Below, piece after piece: positions 8,732 through 18,058 of a stretch of DNA of 64,000 nt. Position 1 is the stretch's first letter; each line of letters begins with the position of its first letter. This DNA comes from Tumidithrix helvetica. GTDB lineage: Bacteria; Cyanobacteriota; Cyanobacteriia; Pseudanabaenales; Pseudanabaenaceae. The notes under the pieces were generated by a model. It saw only the letters and a list, made by a program, of their open reading frames with translations. It was not told the origin of the DNA and ran no database searches. The stretch covers positions 152,581-216,580 of the forward strand of contig NZ_CBDDRA010000007.1 in the NCBI RefSeq assembly GCF_965232925.1. The letters run 5' to 3'. The translations under genes and the position numbers were made by a program.

Positions 8732-9070
8732 CTATACTGTAGCTGCCTCAAGATGGCGAGTCAGGGTATCGCTATATTCTTCGTAAGACTTGACTCCAAC
8801 CATCGTTTCCACTAACTCACTTTGTTTAAAAAACATCACAGCAGGAATACTACGCAGACCAAAGCGTTTGGCAACAGGTTTATTGGTATCTAGATCGAGT
8901 TTAAATACCTTGGCGCGATCGCTATAGGCTTCTGCTAATCGATCGATAAATGGGCTAATTACTTTACAGGGACCACACCAAGTGGCTGTGCAGTCTACGA
9001 CAAATAATGGCTCGGCAGCCAAAAGCGCATCAAATTCTGCTTCGTCTTTAATGAAGGTAGCGGCAGTCAT
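8732..9070 (-). CDS. trxA: thioredoxin
   Basis: 112 residues, one thioredoxin fold. The redox centre is intact: VDCTATWCGPCKVISPF, with the canonical WCGPC, followed by DLDTNKPVAKRFGLRSIPAVMFF including the conserved cis-Pro in SIPAV. It reduces disulfides of target enzymes, in cyanobacteria either by the ferredoxin-thioredoxin or the NADPH route. A ferredoxin gene lies just upstream on the same strand (34-bp gap), suggesting co-transcription of an electron donor and a redox effector. It converges on ackA. Confidence 0.93.
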   Translation of the reverse strand: MTAATFIKDEAEFDALLAAEPLFVVDCTATWCGPCKVISPFIDRLAEAYSDRAKVFKLDLDTNKPVAKRFGLRSIPAVMFFKQSELVETMVGVKSYEEYSDTLTRHLEAATV

Positions 9071-9104
9071 ATATTCTCTCCAGAAATCACCGTAAATGGG
9101 TTAC

Positions 9105-9401
9105 TTAAAATAAAAATTCTTCTTGATTAGTTTTAATTGTGCAGTCAGAAAGAGGATAAGCGACACAAGTCAATACAAAACCTGCAGCGATTTGGCTGTC
9201 ATCCAAAAATGCTTGATCGGATTGATCTACCTTGCCAGATACCACCTTACCCGCACAACTAGAACAGGATCCAGCACGGCAGGAAACAGGTAAGTCGATG
9301 CCTGCATCTTCAGCTGCCTCAAAAACAGTTTGGTTGTCGGGAACATCCAACGTGACATCAAGCCCTGAATCGTCGATCAGTTTGACCTTATATGTAGCCA
9401 T
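9105..9401 (-). CDS. petF: plant-type [2Fe-2S] ferredoxin
   Basis: 98 residues, normal for photosynthetic-type ferredoxins. The cluster-binding pattern is present: SCRAGSCSSCAGKV (C-x4-C-x2-C) and a fourth Cys in FVLTCVAYP. It carries electrons from photosystem I or another reductant to reductases. The ATG at 9401 (MATYKVKLID) with AGGA just upstream is the better start; the earlier in-frame ATG at 9458 would add 19 residues unlike ferredoxin. Cyanobacteria carry several ferredoxin genes, so this may not be the main petF. trxA follows directly. Confidence 0.9.
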   Translation of the reverse strand: MATYKVKLIDDSGLDVTLDVPDNQTVFEAAEDAGIDLPVSCRAGSCSSCAGKVVSGKVDQSDQAFLDDSQIAAGFVLTCVAYPLSDCTIKTNQEEFLF

Positions 9402-9566
9402 AAAATTTTCCTGTAAAATATGAATAAAATGAACGAATTGTTTGATTGCGATCGCCAAAATATCTTGAAAGCCGTTTCCGAAAGAGATCTGAGAACTACT
9501 TCCAAAAGATCGACATCTTCGCTCTTGGTTGAGCTATGATGGCTAGAAGGTCACAAGATTAACACA

Positions 9567-9965
9567 GTGATGTCATCAAGCAACGCAAACGACCTAAATG
9601 CCTGGGAAAGGCTAGAGCGAGGCAGGCAAGCTAAGGCGGCTTCTGGTGGCTATGTGGGGCATGGCTCACCAGCTTTTGGACAGCGATCGGTAAATGGTGA
9701 GTTAGTAGACGATCCAGCAGAAACTGAGGTTATCGATCTGATTCGCCGGCATCACAAATCTGGAAAGTCCTTGCAAAAAATTGCAGATTGGCTCAACCAG
9801 CAGGGATACACCACAAAACGAGGGCAGTCTTGGCATCGCATTTCAGTTAAGCGCGTTCTAGATCGGCTCTATGGTAGAACCAGAAGAATCTCAGGGGTTA
9901 CTTCCCAAACAGAGGATAGTCCAGAAGACATCGATCGAACTTCTGAAAATAATCAGATCGCTTGA
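9567..9965 (+). CDS. stand-alone recombinase-domain protein (no serine-recombinase catalytic domain)
   Basis: 132 residues. Residues about 8-95 match the 'Recombinase' domain normally found in the middle of large serine recombinases: GRQAKAASGGYVGHGSPAFGQ, LVDDPAETEVIDLIRRHHKSGKSLQKIADWLNQQGYTTKRG, then W.RISVKRVLDRL. The N-terminal resolvase domain carrying the nucleophilic serine is absent, so it can bind DNA at most. It could be a domesticated DNA-binding protein or a remnant, but the frame is intact and starts cleanly (ATG 9567 or 9570). No phage or element boundaries were seen around it. Confidence 0.65.
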   Translation: MMSSSNANDLNAWERLERGRQAKAASGGYVGHGSPAFGQRSVNGELVDDPAETEVIDLIRRHHKSGKSLQKIADWLNQQGYTTKRGQSWHRISVKRVLDRLYGRTRRISGVTSQTEDSPEDIDRTSENNQIA

Positions 9966-10138
9966 CCCATAGCCCCAAAATTATTAGCCCAAAACCATAT
10001 TAAGCTCAAATAGTTACAAAGTTTAAGCTTTGCTTGATTTTTTGTAACATTTCTCTATTGTACACTGATGTCAGCTAAAACGTTGAATTACTAATTTTTT
10101 GTTGTGAGAAAGTTACATGTCTTTCCAAAGCCCTCTGA

Positions 10139-10162
10139 CTGTATAACGAACTGTATAACGAA
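10139..10162. repeat. 12-bp tandem duplication
   Basis: CTGTATAACGAA occurs twice in direct tandem, 51 bp upstream of the likely start of the CBS-domain gene. It could be two operator half-sites or a chance duplication. Confidence 0.5.
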
Positions 10163-10212
10163 TAAATGGTGTTTTATTGCATGGAGCTTGCGATCGCTTG
10201 GTAACCCAAACT

Positions 10213-11238
10213 ATGCAATTTGATCATCCTTTAGATTGGGCACCAGATTTGGGTGAAGCGATCGAACGCCATCCCTTGATCGTGTCTCCAGAAACTTTAT
10301 TGGTTGATGCGATCGCCCTGATTAGCCAAGCGCATCACCGCACCTGTTCGCTGATAGAGTCAGATCCTTGGTCAGATCTTCCTTCTAAAGTGGTGCTAGC
10401 TAGTTGCATTCTCGTCATGCAGGGACAAGAATTGCTTGGAATCTTTACTGAGAGAGATATTGTCCGCTTGACGGCTCAGTCGATCGACATGACAAATATG
10501 ACAGTAGCAGAGGTGATGGTACACCCAATTATCACCCTTCCCGAGCGCTCGGTACAGGACATTTTTGCGGCGCTGTTTCTATTTCGACGCTATCAAATTC
10601 GCCATTTGCCCATCTTGGACGAGCGCGATCGCTTAGTTGGCGTCATTTCCCATGAAAGCATCCGTCGTGTTATGCGTCCAGCAAACCTCCTGAGATTTCG
10701 ACGAGTTTCAGATGTGATGACCGCTGAAGTCATTCAAGCACCCTTAACTGCCCCGATCGTGCAACTGGCGCAACTCATGGCAAAGCACCGTGTGAGTTGT
10801 GTTGTAGTTACTCAAACCAATGGTGAAGAGCATAGCAAGCCCGTTGGCATTATCACCGAACGCGACATAGTCCAGTTTCAAGCCATGCAAATCGATCTGG
10901 TGAGAACTCAGGCTCAGACCGTTATGAGTACGCCTCTGTTTCTACTTAGCCCAGAGGACTCACTATGGACAGCGCATCAAGAAATGCAAAAAAGACGAGT
11001 GGGGCGTTTGGTCGTATCTTGGAATTGGGGCTTGGGTTTGGGCATTGTCACCCAAACCAGCTTGTTACGCGTTTTCGATCCGATGGAAATGTATGGTGTG
11101 ATTGAGAATTTGCAACAAACGATTCAACAACTTCAAGCTGAGAAAGCCGAACGACTCAAAGCATCTCAAGCAGAAAATCCGAGCGATCGCCCCCCAAAGC
11201 CAAACCAAACTCCAGATCCCTTTTCTCCGAGTCCATAA
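10213..11238 (+). CDS. four-CBS-domain protein without output domain
   Basis: 341 residues from the ATG at 10213; a TTG at 10177 would add 12. There are two pairs of CBS motifs (two Bateman modules): ELLGIFTERDIVRL, DRLVGVISHESIRRV, KPVGIITERDIVQF and GLGIVTQTSLLRV each end a repeat. CBS modules usually bind adenosine ligands or other nucleotides and gate a partner. A short coiled coil (EMYGVIENLQQTIQQLQAEKAERLK) follows, then a Pro-rich tail. In cyanobacteria such arrays are often the N-terminal sensor of PAS/GGDEF/kinase proteins; here the protein ends at the coiled coil, so it may act on a separate partner. Confidence 0.75.
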   Translation: MQFDHPLDWAPDLGEAIERHPLIVSPETLLVDAIALISQAHHRTCSLIESDPWSDLPSKVVLASCILVMQGQELLGIFTERDIVRLTAQSIDMTNMTVAEVMVHPIITLPERSVQDIFAALFLFRRYQIRHLPILDERDRLVGVISHESIRRVMRPANLLRFRRVSDVMTAEVIQAPLTAPIVQLAQLMAKHRVSCVVVTQTNGEEHSKPVGIITERDIVQFQAMQIDLVRTQAQTVMSTPLFLLSPEDSLWTAHQEMQKRRVGRLVVSWNWGLGLGIVTQTSLLRVFDPMEMYGVIENLQQTIQQLQAEKAERLKASQAENPSDRPPKPNQTPDPFSPSP

Positions 11239-11318
11239 TCGGCGATCGCCTCAACTACTTTTGAAGTCATCCATGCGGAAAGTTTGCAGCCCAATCGCTG
11301 AACAAGCGAACGCTCTTT

Positions 11319-12677
11319 CTATTTTCCTGTAGGTTTGGCATTGTCAGGAAGTTTGACAAACACGCGATCGCCTGGCTTAACTCCTTTAAGAATTTGCGTC
11401 TGGTTTTTCACAGTTGTACCAATCGTAACTGGCCGGAACTTCGGCTTATTCGTTTCATCGGGCATGAGAACCCCAATCTCTCCACCTTCAGACACGATCG
11501 CCACAGTCGGCACAACCAAAGCATTATCGATCTTTTGTCCGATAAATTCGAGATCTATATTCATGCCCGATCGCAACTGGTTTTCTCCAGTCTCTAAAAG
11601 GATGCGCACTTGAAACGAAGTCACATTTTGCTCGATTACGGCTTCAGGAGAGATCAAGCGTACCCGACCTTTATAAACGCGATCTGGAAATGCATCTGCT
11701 GTAATCTCCACCTGCTGACCAATCTTGATTTGCGCGATATCGACCTCGGGCACTTTCGCTAAAATTTCTAAACCATTCGCGAGTGTCACAATCGAGGTAG
11801 AAGTTGCCGAGTTACTCGCCGAAGCTGCGGTGGTTGGTGTGACAAAAGCTCCAACATTAGAAAACTTCTGCGTGATGATGCCATCAAATGGAGCCACAAT
11901 CACCGTATCTTGTTGTTGTACTTCTACATTTCTGAGAGACGCGATTTGACTTTCTAACGCTGCTTCTGCTTGAGCAATATCTTCCACGCGGCTGCCGTTT
12001 TGGGCTTGCTCTAACTGACGTTGTAGATCCTGTAGATTAGCTAAAGCCGTACGTTCGCTTGTGATCACTTCGTCAAAACGATCTTGGGTAATTGCCCCCT
12101 GTGCCAGTAAATCTCGATAGCGATTCACTCGGACATTTGCCAGATTCGCACTAGCTCTCGCGGATTCCATGCGGGCGCGAATCGAGGCGACTTCTTCAGA
12201 ACGACTGCCATTTCTTAATTTTGCTAAAGTCGCTTCGGCAGAGGCAACATTGGCTCTTGCTTGCTGGACTAAGGGTTCAATGTTGCTATCATCCATGCGA
12301 GCGATGATTTGTCCTTTTCGCACGCGATCGCCTTGCTCTACCAAAAGTACTGTGAGTTTCCCTGCTTGCTTGGGGCTGACATTCACGCTTTGAATTGGGA
12401 CAACCGAGCCACTCGCTTTGATTTTGATGCTTAGCTCTGTGGAAATTACGGCTTCTGTTGCGTTCGTGGTGTCTGCTGTTGTATCCCCACGATTCAACAG
12501 GCGAAAAGCCGTGAAGCCAATCCCTAATACACCTACGAGCGTTAGGACTATCAGCCAAGGTGGCAGCCCTTTCTTGGGTTCTGTTTGCTTAGGCTGCTTT
12601 CGATCGGGTTCTGCCTGAGCTGATTCTATTGGATTTCGATCGGGTTCTTTTTTGCCAAGTAGAGGAATTTGCATCAC
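11319..12677 (-). CDS. efflux-pump periplasmic adaptor (HlyD/MFP family)
   Basis: 452 residues. A cytoplasmic Pro/Lys-rich N-terminus is followed by one membrane segment (about 41-60), then a biotinyl-lipoyl-like half (VSPKQAGKLTVLLVEQGDRVRKGQIIARMDD), a long alpha-helical hairpin (about 135-245), and the second lipoyl half with beta-barrel (IVAPFDGIITQKFSNVGAFV). Such adaptors link an inner-membrane ABC or RND pump to an outer-membrane channel. No pump or TolC-like gene is adjacent, so the partner is unknown. It is transcribed toward the CBS gene and convergent with it. Confidence 0.9.
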   Translation of the reverse strand: MMQIPLLGKKEPDRNPIESAQAEPDRKQPKQTEPKKGLPPWLIVLTLVGVLGIGFTAFRLLNRGDTTADTTNATEAVISTELSIKIKASGSVVPIQSVNVSPKQAGKLTVLLVEQGDRVRKGQIIARMDDSNIEPLVQQARANVASAEATLAKLRNGSRSEEVASIRARMESARASANLANVRVNRYRDLLAQGAITQDRFDEVITSERTALANLQDLQRQLEQAQNGSRVEDIAQAEAALESQIASLRNVEVQQQDTVIVAPFDGIITQKFSNVGAFVTPTTAASASNSATSTSIVTLANGLEILAKVPEVDIAQIKIGQQVEITADAFPDRVYKGRVRLISPEAVIEQNVTSFQVRILLETGENQLRSGMNIDLEFIGQKIDNALVVPTVAIVSEGGEIGVLMPDETNKPKFRPVTIGTTVKNQTQILKGVKPGDRVFVKLPDNAKPTGK

Positions 12678-12969
12678 GTTATAATTTTTGACTATTTTTT
12701 GAGTAATCCTCTATCTATCACTACATCCTAATCATTAACCTAAACAGGCTAAGCATTCACACAGACAGGAGGATAATTCAGACAAAAGTTTCTCGCGAAT
12801 GCATTAAAATATCGCAGATCTTTTGGATTCGATATAATTATGTTTGCGCCCAACACCACAGCCTAATTTAGTACAACTTAGGTAAAAAAACATCACCCCT
12901 TAGCACGAAAATTCCTATGATCAGCGGCAAACAGATTTGCTCTGAAATATGTGATGGCAAAGTCGAAGC

Positions 12970-14460
12970 CTAGTCTAACTCATTGGCTAATACATTAGCG
13001 ATCGCACGTTTCGCATCGGTGCGAAATTCTTGAACATTCACCCGACTGAGCAAACTTACAGCTAGGATCATGACACATGCTTCCCAAACAAATACAAAAC
13101 TGTAGGCAAATATGGGGGTATCAAATATTTTTTTACCAATATCTAGCACGATACCGCCTGATAGCGTCGCCAATCCTCTCGCGATCGCTTGGGACAACCC
13201 CCAAGCCCCCACAAATGTGCCTGCGGTCTCAGCAGCAGTGAGATCGAGCATGAGACTGAGCGCACCTGAAGTTGTAATCCCAGAGGCAAACCCAAAAAGT
13301 GCCAGAGCTGCTTGCAGTACCCAAGTTTTCTGTAAAAAGCCTGATATCAAAAGCAACAGACAACTGGCTGCGACCAAATAACAGCCCAGTCGCGCCGAGG
13401 CTTGTTTGCCAATGCGTGGAATTACTAAAAAACCAGAAGCACTTAAACCAATCAGCGTTCCCATGCCAAAAGCAGCATTAAGTTGTGTGGTTGCACAAAT
13501 GCTCATGCCAAATACAGCACCACCAAATGGTTCCATAATGGCATCTTGCATAAAAATACCGATGGTCATCATTAATAAAAACGAGAAAAATAGCCCTGTT
13601 TGCTTACTGGCTGTCAGTACCCGCAAAGCACGCCCCAAGGTGAGTTTGTCTTCGCTGACTTCACTGCCGTTGAGGATCTCGTTTTGCGCTACGCGAAATT
13701 TATACCGCGAATATTTTTTTTCAATGCCATAGGTGGCAAATACTGTTAAACCAACGACCGCCCCTGGAACAGCTAAAAACACCAAGTTGATCGCTGATTG
13801 CAATTGTGTCAGGCGATCGCCTTGGGCATAAATGGAAATATTGCTGGGTGGAGTACCCGTACAGGGTAATAGCCGCGAAACTACAATTGCCCCAATCACA
13901 ATGCCGACCATCAACATCGACCAGACGATGCTAACTAGTTTTGAGCGCTCCTCTTCGTCAGAAATATCAACAAGCAGTGCTGCAAAGGGAGTAGAGCTTA
14001 AGCTGATAGAAATACCATAAAGGGCAAACATTCCACTCAAAAGAACTACCCATCCGTAGGTGCTTCCAGTCCAGCCAACTTCATAAACACTACGTCCTAA
14101 TTGCCACATGACTTGAGTCGTGAAAAAGCCAACAATCGCAAACATAACTGCCCCAATCCAGACATAGCCCGTACGATGCATCCCAAAAATTGTTTTGGCA
14201 TCGGATGTTTGCCCGAACCATACTCTAGCGGGAGAGACAAACAAAGGCATAGCGATAAACCCAGCGGCAAGCGTGGCAGGGATGACGAGTTCGTTAATCA
14301 TCAGGCGATTTAGTAACCCTGCAATCAACAAAGACATGATGCCTAAACCCATCTGAAATAATCCCATCCGAAACATGCTTAGCAAGTTGAGTTTCGGATG
14401 ATTGGAGAGACTAGGTAATTCTGGCTCTGGAGTCAGAGAGGATTGGTTTGGGCTATTCAT
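12970..14460 (-). CDS. BCD/PucC-family MFS transporter
   Basis: 496 residues with about 12 hydrophobic segments. The N-terminal region (FRMGLFQMGLGIMSLLIAGLLNRLMINEL) and the segment RVWFGQTSDAKTIFGMHRTGYVWIGA are typical of the PucC/BCD family of the major facilitator superfamily. In purple bacteria PucC helps light-harvesting complex assembly; cyanobacterial members are thought to handle chlorophyll or pigment-protein assembly, though this is not settled. The gene starts 2 bp after the stop of the upstream O-antigen-ligase-like gene on the same strand, so the two are probably co-transcribed. Confidence 0.88.
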   Translation of the reverse strand: MNSPNQSSLTPEPELPSLSNHPKLNLLSMFRMGLFQMGLGIMSLLIAGLLNRLMINELVIPATLAAGFIAMPLFVSPARVWFGQTSDAKTIFGMHRTGYVWIGAVMFAIVGFFTTQVMWQLGRSVYEVGWTGSTYGWVVLLSGMFALYGISISLSSTPFAALLVDISDEEERSKLVSIVWSMLMVGIVIGAIVVSRLLPCTGTPPSNISIYAQGDRLTQLQSAINLVFLAVPGAVVGLTVFATYGIEKKYSRYKFRVAQNEILNGSEVSEDKLTLGRALRVLTASKQTGLFFSFLLMMTIGIFMQDAIMEPFGGAVFGMSICATTQLNAAFGMGTLIGLSASGFLVIPRIGKQASARLGCYLVAASCLLLLISGFLQKTWVLQAALALFGFASGITTSGALSLMLDLTAAETAGTFVGAWGLSQAIARGLATLSGGIVLDIGKKIFDTPIFAYSFVFVWEACVMILAVSLLSRVNVQEFRTDAKRAIANVLANELD

Positions 14461-14462
14461 AT

Positions 14463-15938
14463 CTAATTTTCAGTGAGTTCGGGTTCAAACCTATGATTAC
14501 TTTCAGGAGTTTGCAGGGCTTCCTTACGAGTTCCATTAGCAACCCCTAAAATGGCAGCTAAGAGGAACCATCCCAAAAAATTGATGCGCGGATCGAATAT
14601 GGTCACATCAGTTGTTTGAAAAATCATACAGCAACCAAAAGCGGTTAAGTAGGTAAAGAGGATTAGGCGATCGGGTGCATTCAGTCGATAGAATTTAGCG
14701 GATGGATCGCCAGAGCGATCGCAAAGACACAAAATTCCTTGCATCAAAACCCAACCTACTAATCCCAAGAAAAATAGCGCGATCGGAATTCCAACAGACA
14801 CAGTTAACATCAATACAAGATTATGCGGATGCCCCAACCATAGATGGGTCTGCGCTTCGTAGAGCTTGCCAAAACTTTGCAACCCCCACCCCGTCCAAGG
14901 TCTTTGCTGGGTTAGATTAATTGCCACTTGCCAGATCGTCGTTCGCAAATCAGCAGCTTGGGTCTGATACATCTCGCCATTTAGTCTTGACCAAATTGCT
15001 TTTGGAACCACCCACCGCAGCCATGTTTGTACGGGATTAGGGCCAAATGCTGCCCAAGAAACACCCCCAATTAAACTCACTACCATGCCAACAATGATGC
15101 GTTGGCGATGATAGATCGCAAATGCCAAAAACGTTGCGATCGCAGCAATCCAGCCATTACGAGAATTTGTTAAAAAGAGACAAGTCGCAATCAAGAATAG
15201 AATGCCACTCAAAAAAGTTAATTGAATTTTTAAATTACGATCGCTATGCTTATCTAAATTACAATCGACATATTGCGCAGTCCTGATTCCCCATAATGCT
15301 CTGAAACGGTGATGGGTATCTACCCACAGCCCCATTGCGATCGCAAACACAAGCGCTAAATCGTGGGCAAACAGGTTGGCATGTTTAAAGGTTCCCGTCA
15401 TGCGACCGGGTGTATCAGAACCTTCGACAACGAAGCGAGCCAAATCAAAATTGGTATAGGTTGACCAACCCAGATAAAACTGTCCCAACCCAATCGCGAT
15501 CGCAGGAATTGCCCCAATTACCAGCAGCCATGCTAAACGACGTAGTTGCTCGGGGGTCTGGATTAATACCACAATTCCAGCAAACATGATGATGAATGGA
15601 AGGAAATTAAAAACCCCTAAAAATGATTCAAGCGGGTTGAGCGCAAATATGGAGACAACCAATAGGCAAACAATAAAGAGAAAAAAGCCCTGTGTAATCC
15701 GAGCCTTTACAATTTCCTGAAATCGACGATACCAAGGGATGAACATCACTAATAGTAAAGGTGCGATCGCAAACACAATATTCCAAGAAATAAAAAATAT
15801 TCCCCACTGCAAACCTTGCCAAGCCAATTGCAATTTGGGATCTGGTAACGGACAGTTCGCAAATTCAAACCGAGTCCACAATTTCGATCGCTTAAACTGA
15901 AATAAACGAGAGAAAAAATCCATACACCCCACCCACAT
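14463..15938 (-). CDS. O-antigen ligase-like (Wzy/WaaL/IctB-type) membrane protein
   Basis: 491 residues with about 10-11 membrane segments and a large loop near residues 290-370. It has the O-antigen ligase pattern: TGTFKHANLFAHDLALV..., LTNSRNGWIAAIATFLAFAIY, and RPWTGWGLQSFGKLYE.QTHLWLGHPHNLVLML in the loop. Related cyanobacterial proteins include IctB, once proposed as a bicarbonate transporter; the general family polymerises or ligates surface polysaccharide. The ATG at 15923 (MDFFSRL) may be the true start, since GGGGTG lies just before it. The PucC-type gene follows 2 bp downstream. Confidence 0.8.
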   Translation of the reverse strand: MWVGCMDFFSRLFQFKRSKLWTRFEFANCPLPDPKLQLAWQGLQWGIFFISWNIVFAIAPLLLVMFIPWYRRFQEIVKARITQGFFLFIVCLLVVSIFALNPLESFLGVFNFLPFIIMFAGIVVLIQTPEQLRRLAWLLVIGAIPAIAIGLGQFYLGWSTYTNFDLARFVVEGSDTPGRMTGTFKHANLFAHDLALVFAIAMGLWVDTHHRFRALWGIRTAQYVDCNLDKHSDRNLKIQLTFLSGILFLIATCLFLTNSRNGWIAAIATFLAFAIYHRQRIIVGMVVSLIGGVSWAAFGPNPVQTWLRWVVPKAIWSRLNGEMYQTQAADLRTTIWQVAINLTQQRPWTGWGLQSFGKLYEAQTHLWLGHPHNLVLMLTVSVGIPIALFFLGLVGWVLMQGILCLCDRSGDPSAKFYRLNAPDRLILFTYLTAFGCCMIFQTTDVTIFDPRINFLGWFLLAAILGVANGTRKEALQTPESNHRFEPELTEN

Positions 15939-15984
15939 TGATATTTAGAGATCTCAGAAGTTAAATATTAGAGAGAAGTTTAAT

Positions 15985-16224
15985 CTAATGTTGATGAGGT
16001 TGCTGACAAGATATCTCTGGTACGGGGTCATAGCCCCCAGGATGCCAAGGATGACAGCGACAAATTCGTTTTACCGCCATCCCACTCCCTTTCCATGCCC
16101 CAAAGCGCTCGATCGCTGTCAGCGCATACTGAGAGCAGGTGGGTTGAAATCGGCAACTAGGAAGCGTCAAGGGAGAGATACAAAAACGGTAAAAACGAAT
16201 GAGCCAAAGTAAGATAGTTTTCAT
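15985..16224 (-). CDS. yidD: membrane protein insertion efficiency factor YidD
   Basis: 79 residues. Clear YidD signature: amphipathic N-terminus LIRFYRFCISPLTLPSCRFQPTCSQYALTAIERFGA, then KRICRCHPWHPGGYDPVP. YidD is a small peripheral membrane protein assisting Sec/YidC-dependent insertion. The conserved Cys residues (CRFQPTCSQY, CRCHPW) are present. rpmH, rnpA and yidC are not adjacent. It is divergent from aguB with about 40 bp between starts. Confidence 0.92.
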   Translation of the reverse strand: MKTILLWLIRFYRFCISPLTLPSCRFQPTCSQYALTAIERFGAWKGSGMAVKRICRCHPWHPGGYDPVPEISCQQPHQH

Positions 16225-16263
16225 AGTTGATATTTTAGAATAGATTGAATTGGGTAAATCTTG

Positions 16264-17142
16264 ATGTCAAAATCTCAATCCCTGACGATTGCCGTGATTC
16301 AAGCGGCTCTTGATGTTGATGCCACGACCGATGCCGCCATCAACATAGCCAAGATTACCGATTTTGTCTTAAAAGCCTCCGAGCGAGGCGCACAGGTGAT
16401 TTTGCCTCCAGAACTCTTTGAAGGTGCTTATTTTTGCCGTGAAGAACGCGATCGCTTTTTTGACTGGGCTCATCCCGTCGCCGATCACCCGACGATTCAG
16501 CACTTTCAATCTTTAGCCCAAAAGCTCAAGGTCGTTATCCCGCTCTCTTTTTTTGAGCGTGCAGGACAAACCTACTACAACAGCCTTGCCACGATCGATA
16601 CCAATGGTGAGGTACTGGGCATTTATCGGAAAAGCCACATTCCCGATGGTCCTGGCTATGAGGAGAAATTTTATTTTCGCCCAGGGAATACGGGTTTTAA
16701 AGTCTGGCAGACCGCCTTTGGCAAGATTGGGGTGGGCATTTGTTGGGATCAATGGTTTCCCGAATGCGCCAGAGCCATGGCATTGATGGGGGCAGATGTG
16801 TTGTTGTACCCAACCGCGATCGGTTCTGAGCCTGAAGAACCCGACCTGAATACCAAAGATCCTTGGCAACGTGCCATGATCGGTCATGCGGTTAGCAATG
16901 TGATTCCTGTGGCAGCGGCAAATCGAGTTGGTAAAGAAGGGAGCCAAATCTTTTACGGTCACTCATTTATTGCCAATCATCGCGGTGATAAAGTTGCCGA
17001 ACTTAACGCCACCGAGGAGGGAATCTTGCTTGCCCAATTTGACCTTGAGACGATTCGCCGCAATCGTGCTTCGTTTGGCTTTTTCCGCGATCGCCGCCCA
17101 GAACTTTATAACATTCTCACAACGGCGGATGGGGAACTTTAG
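16264..17142 (+). CDS. aguB: N-carbamoylputrescine amidase
   Basis: 292 residues from the ATG at 16264; a TTG codon precedes it. Nitrilase-superfamily enzyme that hydrolyses N-carbamoylputrescine to putrescine, CO2 and ammonia, the last step of the agmatine route to polyamines. The Glu-Lys-Cys triad is visible: E in LPPELFEGAYFC, K in YRKSHIPDGPGYEEKFYF, C in GVGICWDQWFPE. The C-terminal RNRASFGFFRDRRPELY is also typical of AguB. The stop codon directly abuts the stop of the convergent phosphatase gene with no spacer. Confidence 0.92.
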   Translation: MSKSQSLTIAVIQAALDVDATTDAAINIAKITDFVLKASERGAQVILPPELFEGAYFCREERDRFFDWAHPVADHPTIQHFQSLAQKLKVVIPLSFFERAGQTYYNSLATIDTNGEVLGIYRKSHIPDGPGYEEKFYFRPGNTGFKVWQTAFGKIGVGICWDQWFPECARAMALMGADVLLYPTAIGSEPEEPDLNTKDPWQRAMIGHAVSNVIPVAAANRVGKEGSQIFYGHSFIANHRGDKVAELNATEEGILLAQFDLETIRRNRASFGFFRDRRPELYNILTTADGEL

Positions 17143-17889
17143 TTACGACCAAGCCCATTTGCGTTTCACGGGCTGTCTTTCCTCAATTGGCTTGACGGGT
17201 ACTGCAATCTCTGAGAGCGGTAACGATCTTACCGCTCGGCTAAAGACATTGGTTTGATGGACAATCGCATTATCAATGTCTAGAGCCGTCAGCCAACCGC
17301 TTTTAGGGTGGTAAGCCCCCGTATCGATATCTAGCCAACCAGCACCCAAGGCAAGTTGCCCAGGCTCGACCTCAGGGAAAATAAAGGTAATTGTATGTCC
17401 TGTAATAATTGTCTTATTGGGGAAATAAGGTTCTGTACTGCGGTGAAATCTTTCTCGAATCCAACAAAATTCTTCTTCGCCTTGCTCTTCTAAAGGTAAG
17501 TAAGGATTTAACCCTGCGTGAACTAACCAAACATCACCCAAATCGAGGTATAAAGGGAGCTGTGTCATCCATTCTACATGAGACTCAAGCATACCGTTTT
17601 CACCGTAGCTTTCTAGGGTTCTAATGCCGCCATTGACCAACCATCCGTTCCACACAGTTGAGGTGTCAGGTGCGGCAAATGCTTCGATGCACATTTGCTC
17701 GTGATTTCCCTTTAGGCAAAAATGACCCTGTTGCATCACCCAAGCCACCACAGCAGAGCTTTGGGTACCGCGATCGATCAAATCCCCCAAAAAAAACAGC
17801 TGATCTGTAGGCTGTAGGTTGATTTGCTTAATCAACATCATTAGCCCGTCATATTGACCGTGAACATCTCCAATGACAAATCGGCTCAA
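17143..17889 (-). CDS. PPP-family metallophosphatase
   Basis: 248 residues. Dinuclear-metal motifs of PPP phosphatases are all present: GDVHGQYDGL near the start, GDLIDRG, and GNHEQM, with later His residues in VHAGLNPYLP and TGHT. Relatives include bacterial PrpA/PrpB-type serine/threonine phosphatases and ApaH-type diadenosine tetraphosphatases; the sequence alone does not choose between them. It lies tail-to-tail with aguB. Confidence 0.88.
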   Translation of the reverse strand: MSRFVIGDVHGQYDGLMMLIKQINLQPTDQLFFLGDLIDRGTQSSAVVAWVMQQGHFCLKGNHEQMCIEAFAAPDTSTVWNGWLVNGGIRTLESYGENGMLESHVEWMTQLPLYLDLGDVWLVHAGLNPYLPLEEQGEEEFCWIRERFHRSTEPYFPNKTIITGHTITFIFPEVEPGQLALGAGWLDIDTGAYHPKSGWLTALDIDNAIVHQTNVFSRAVRSLPLSEIAVPVKPIEERQPVKRKWAWS

Positions 17890-18058
17890 TGTATTTTATC
17901 CCCGGATCTAAAATGAAATTGCAATTTTGACTAGCATATCTCACAAAATAAGTTGCATAAGGGTCGGGTCTCTAACCAATTTTAACTTTATTTATGCTTT
18001 TTAAACCTCAATCCAGACAAAGTAAAGGTGTCAACACTAGATAATTTTATTTTGCCTA

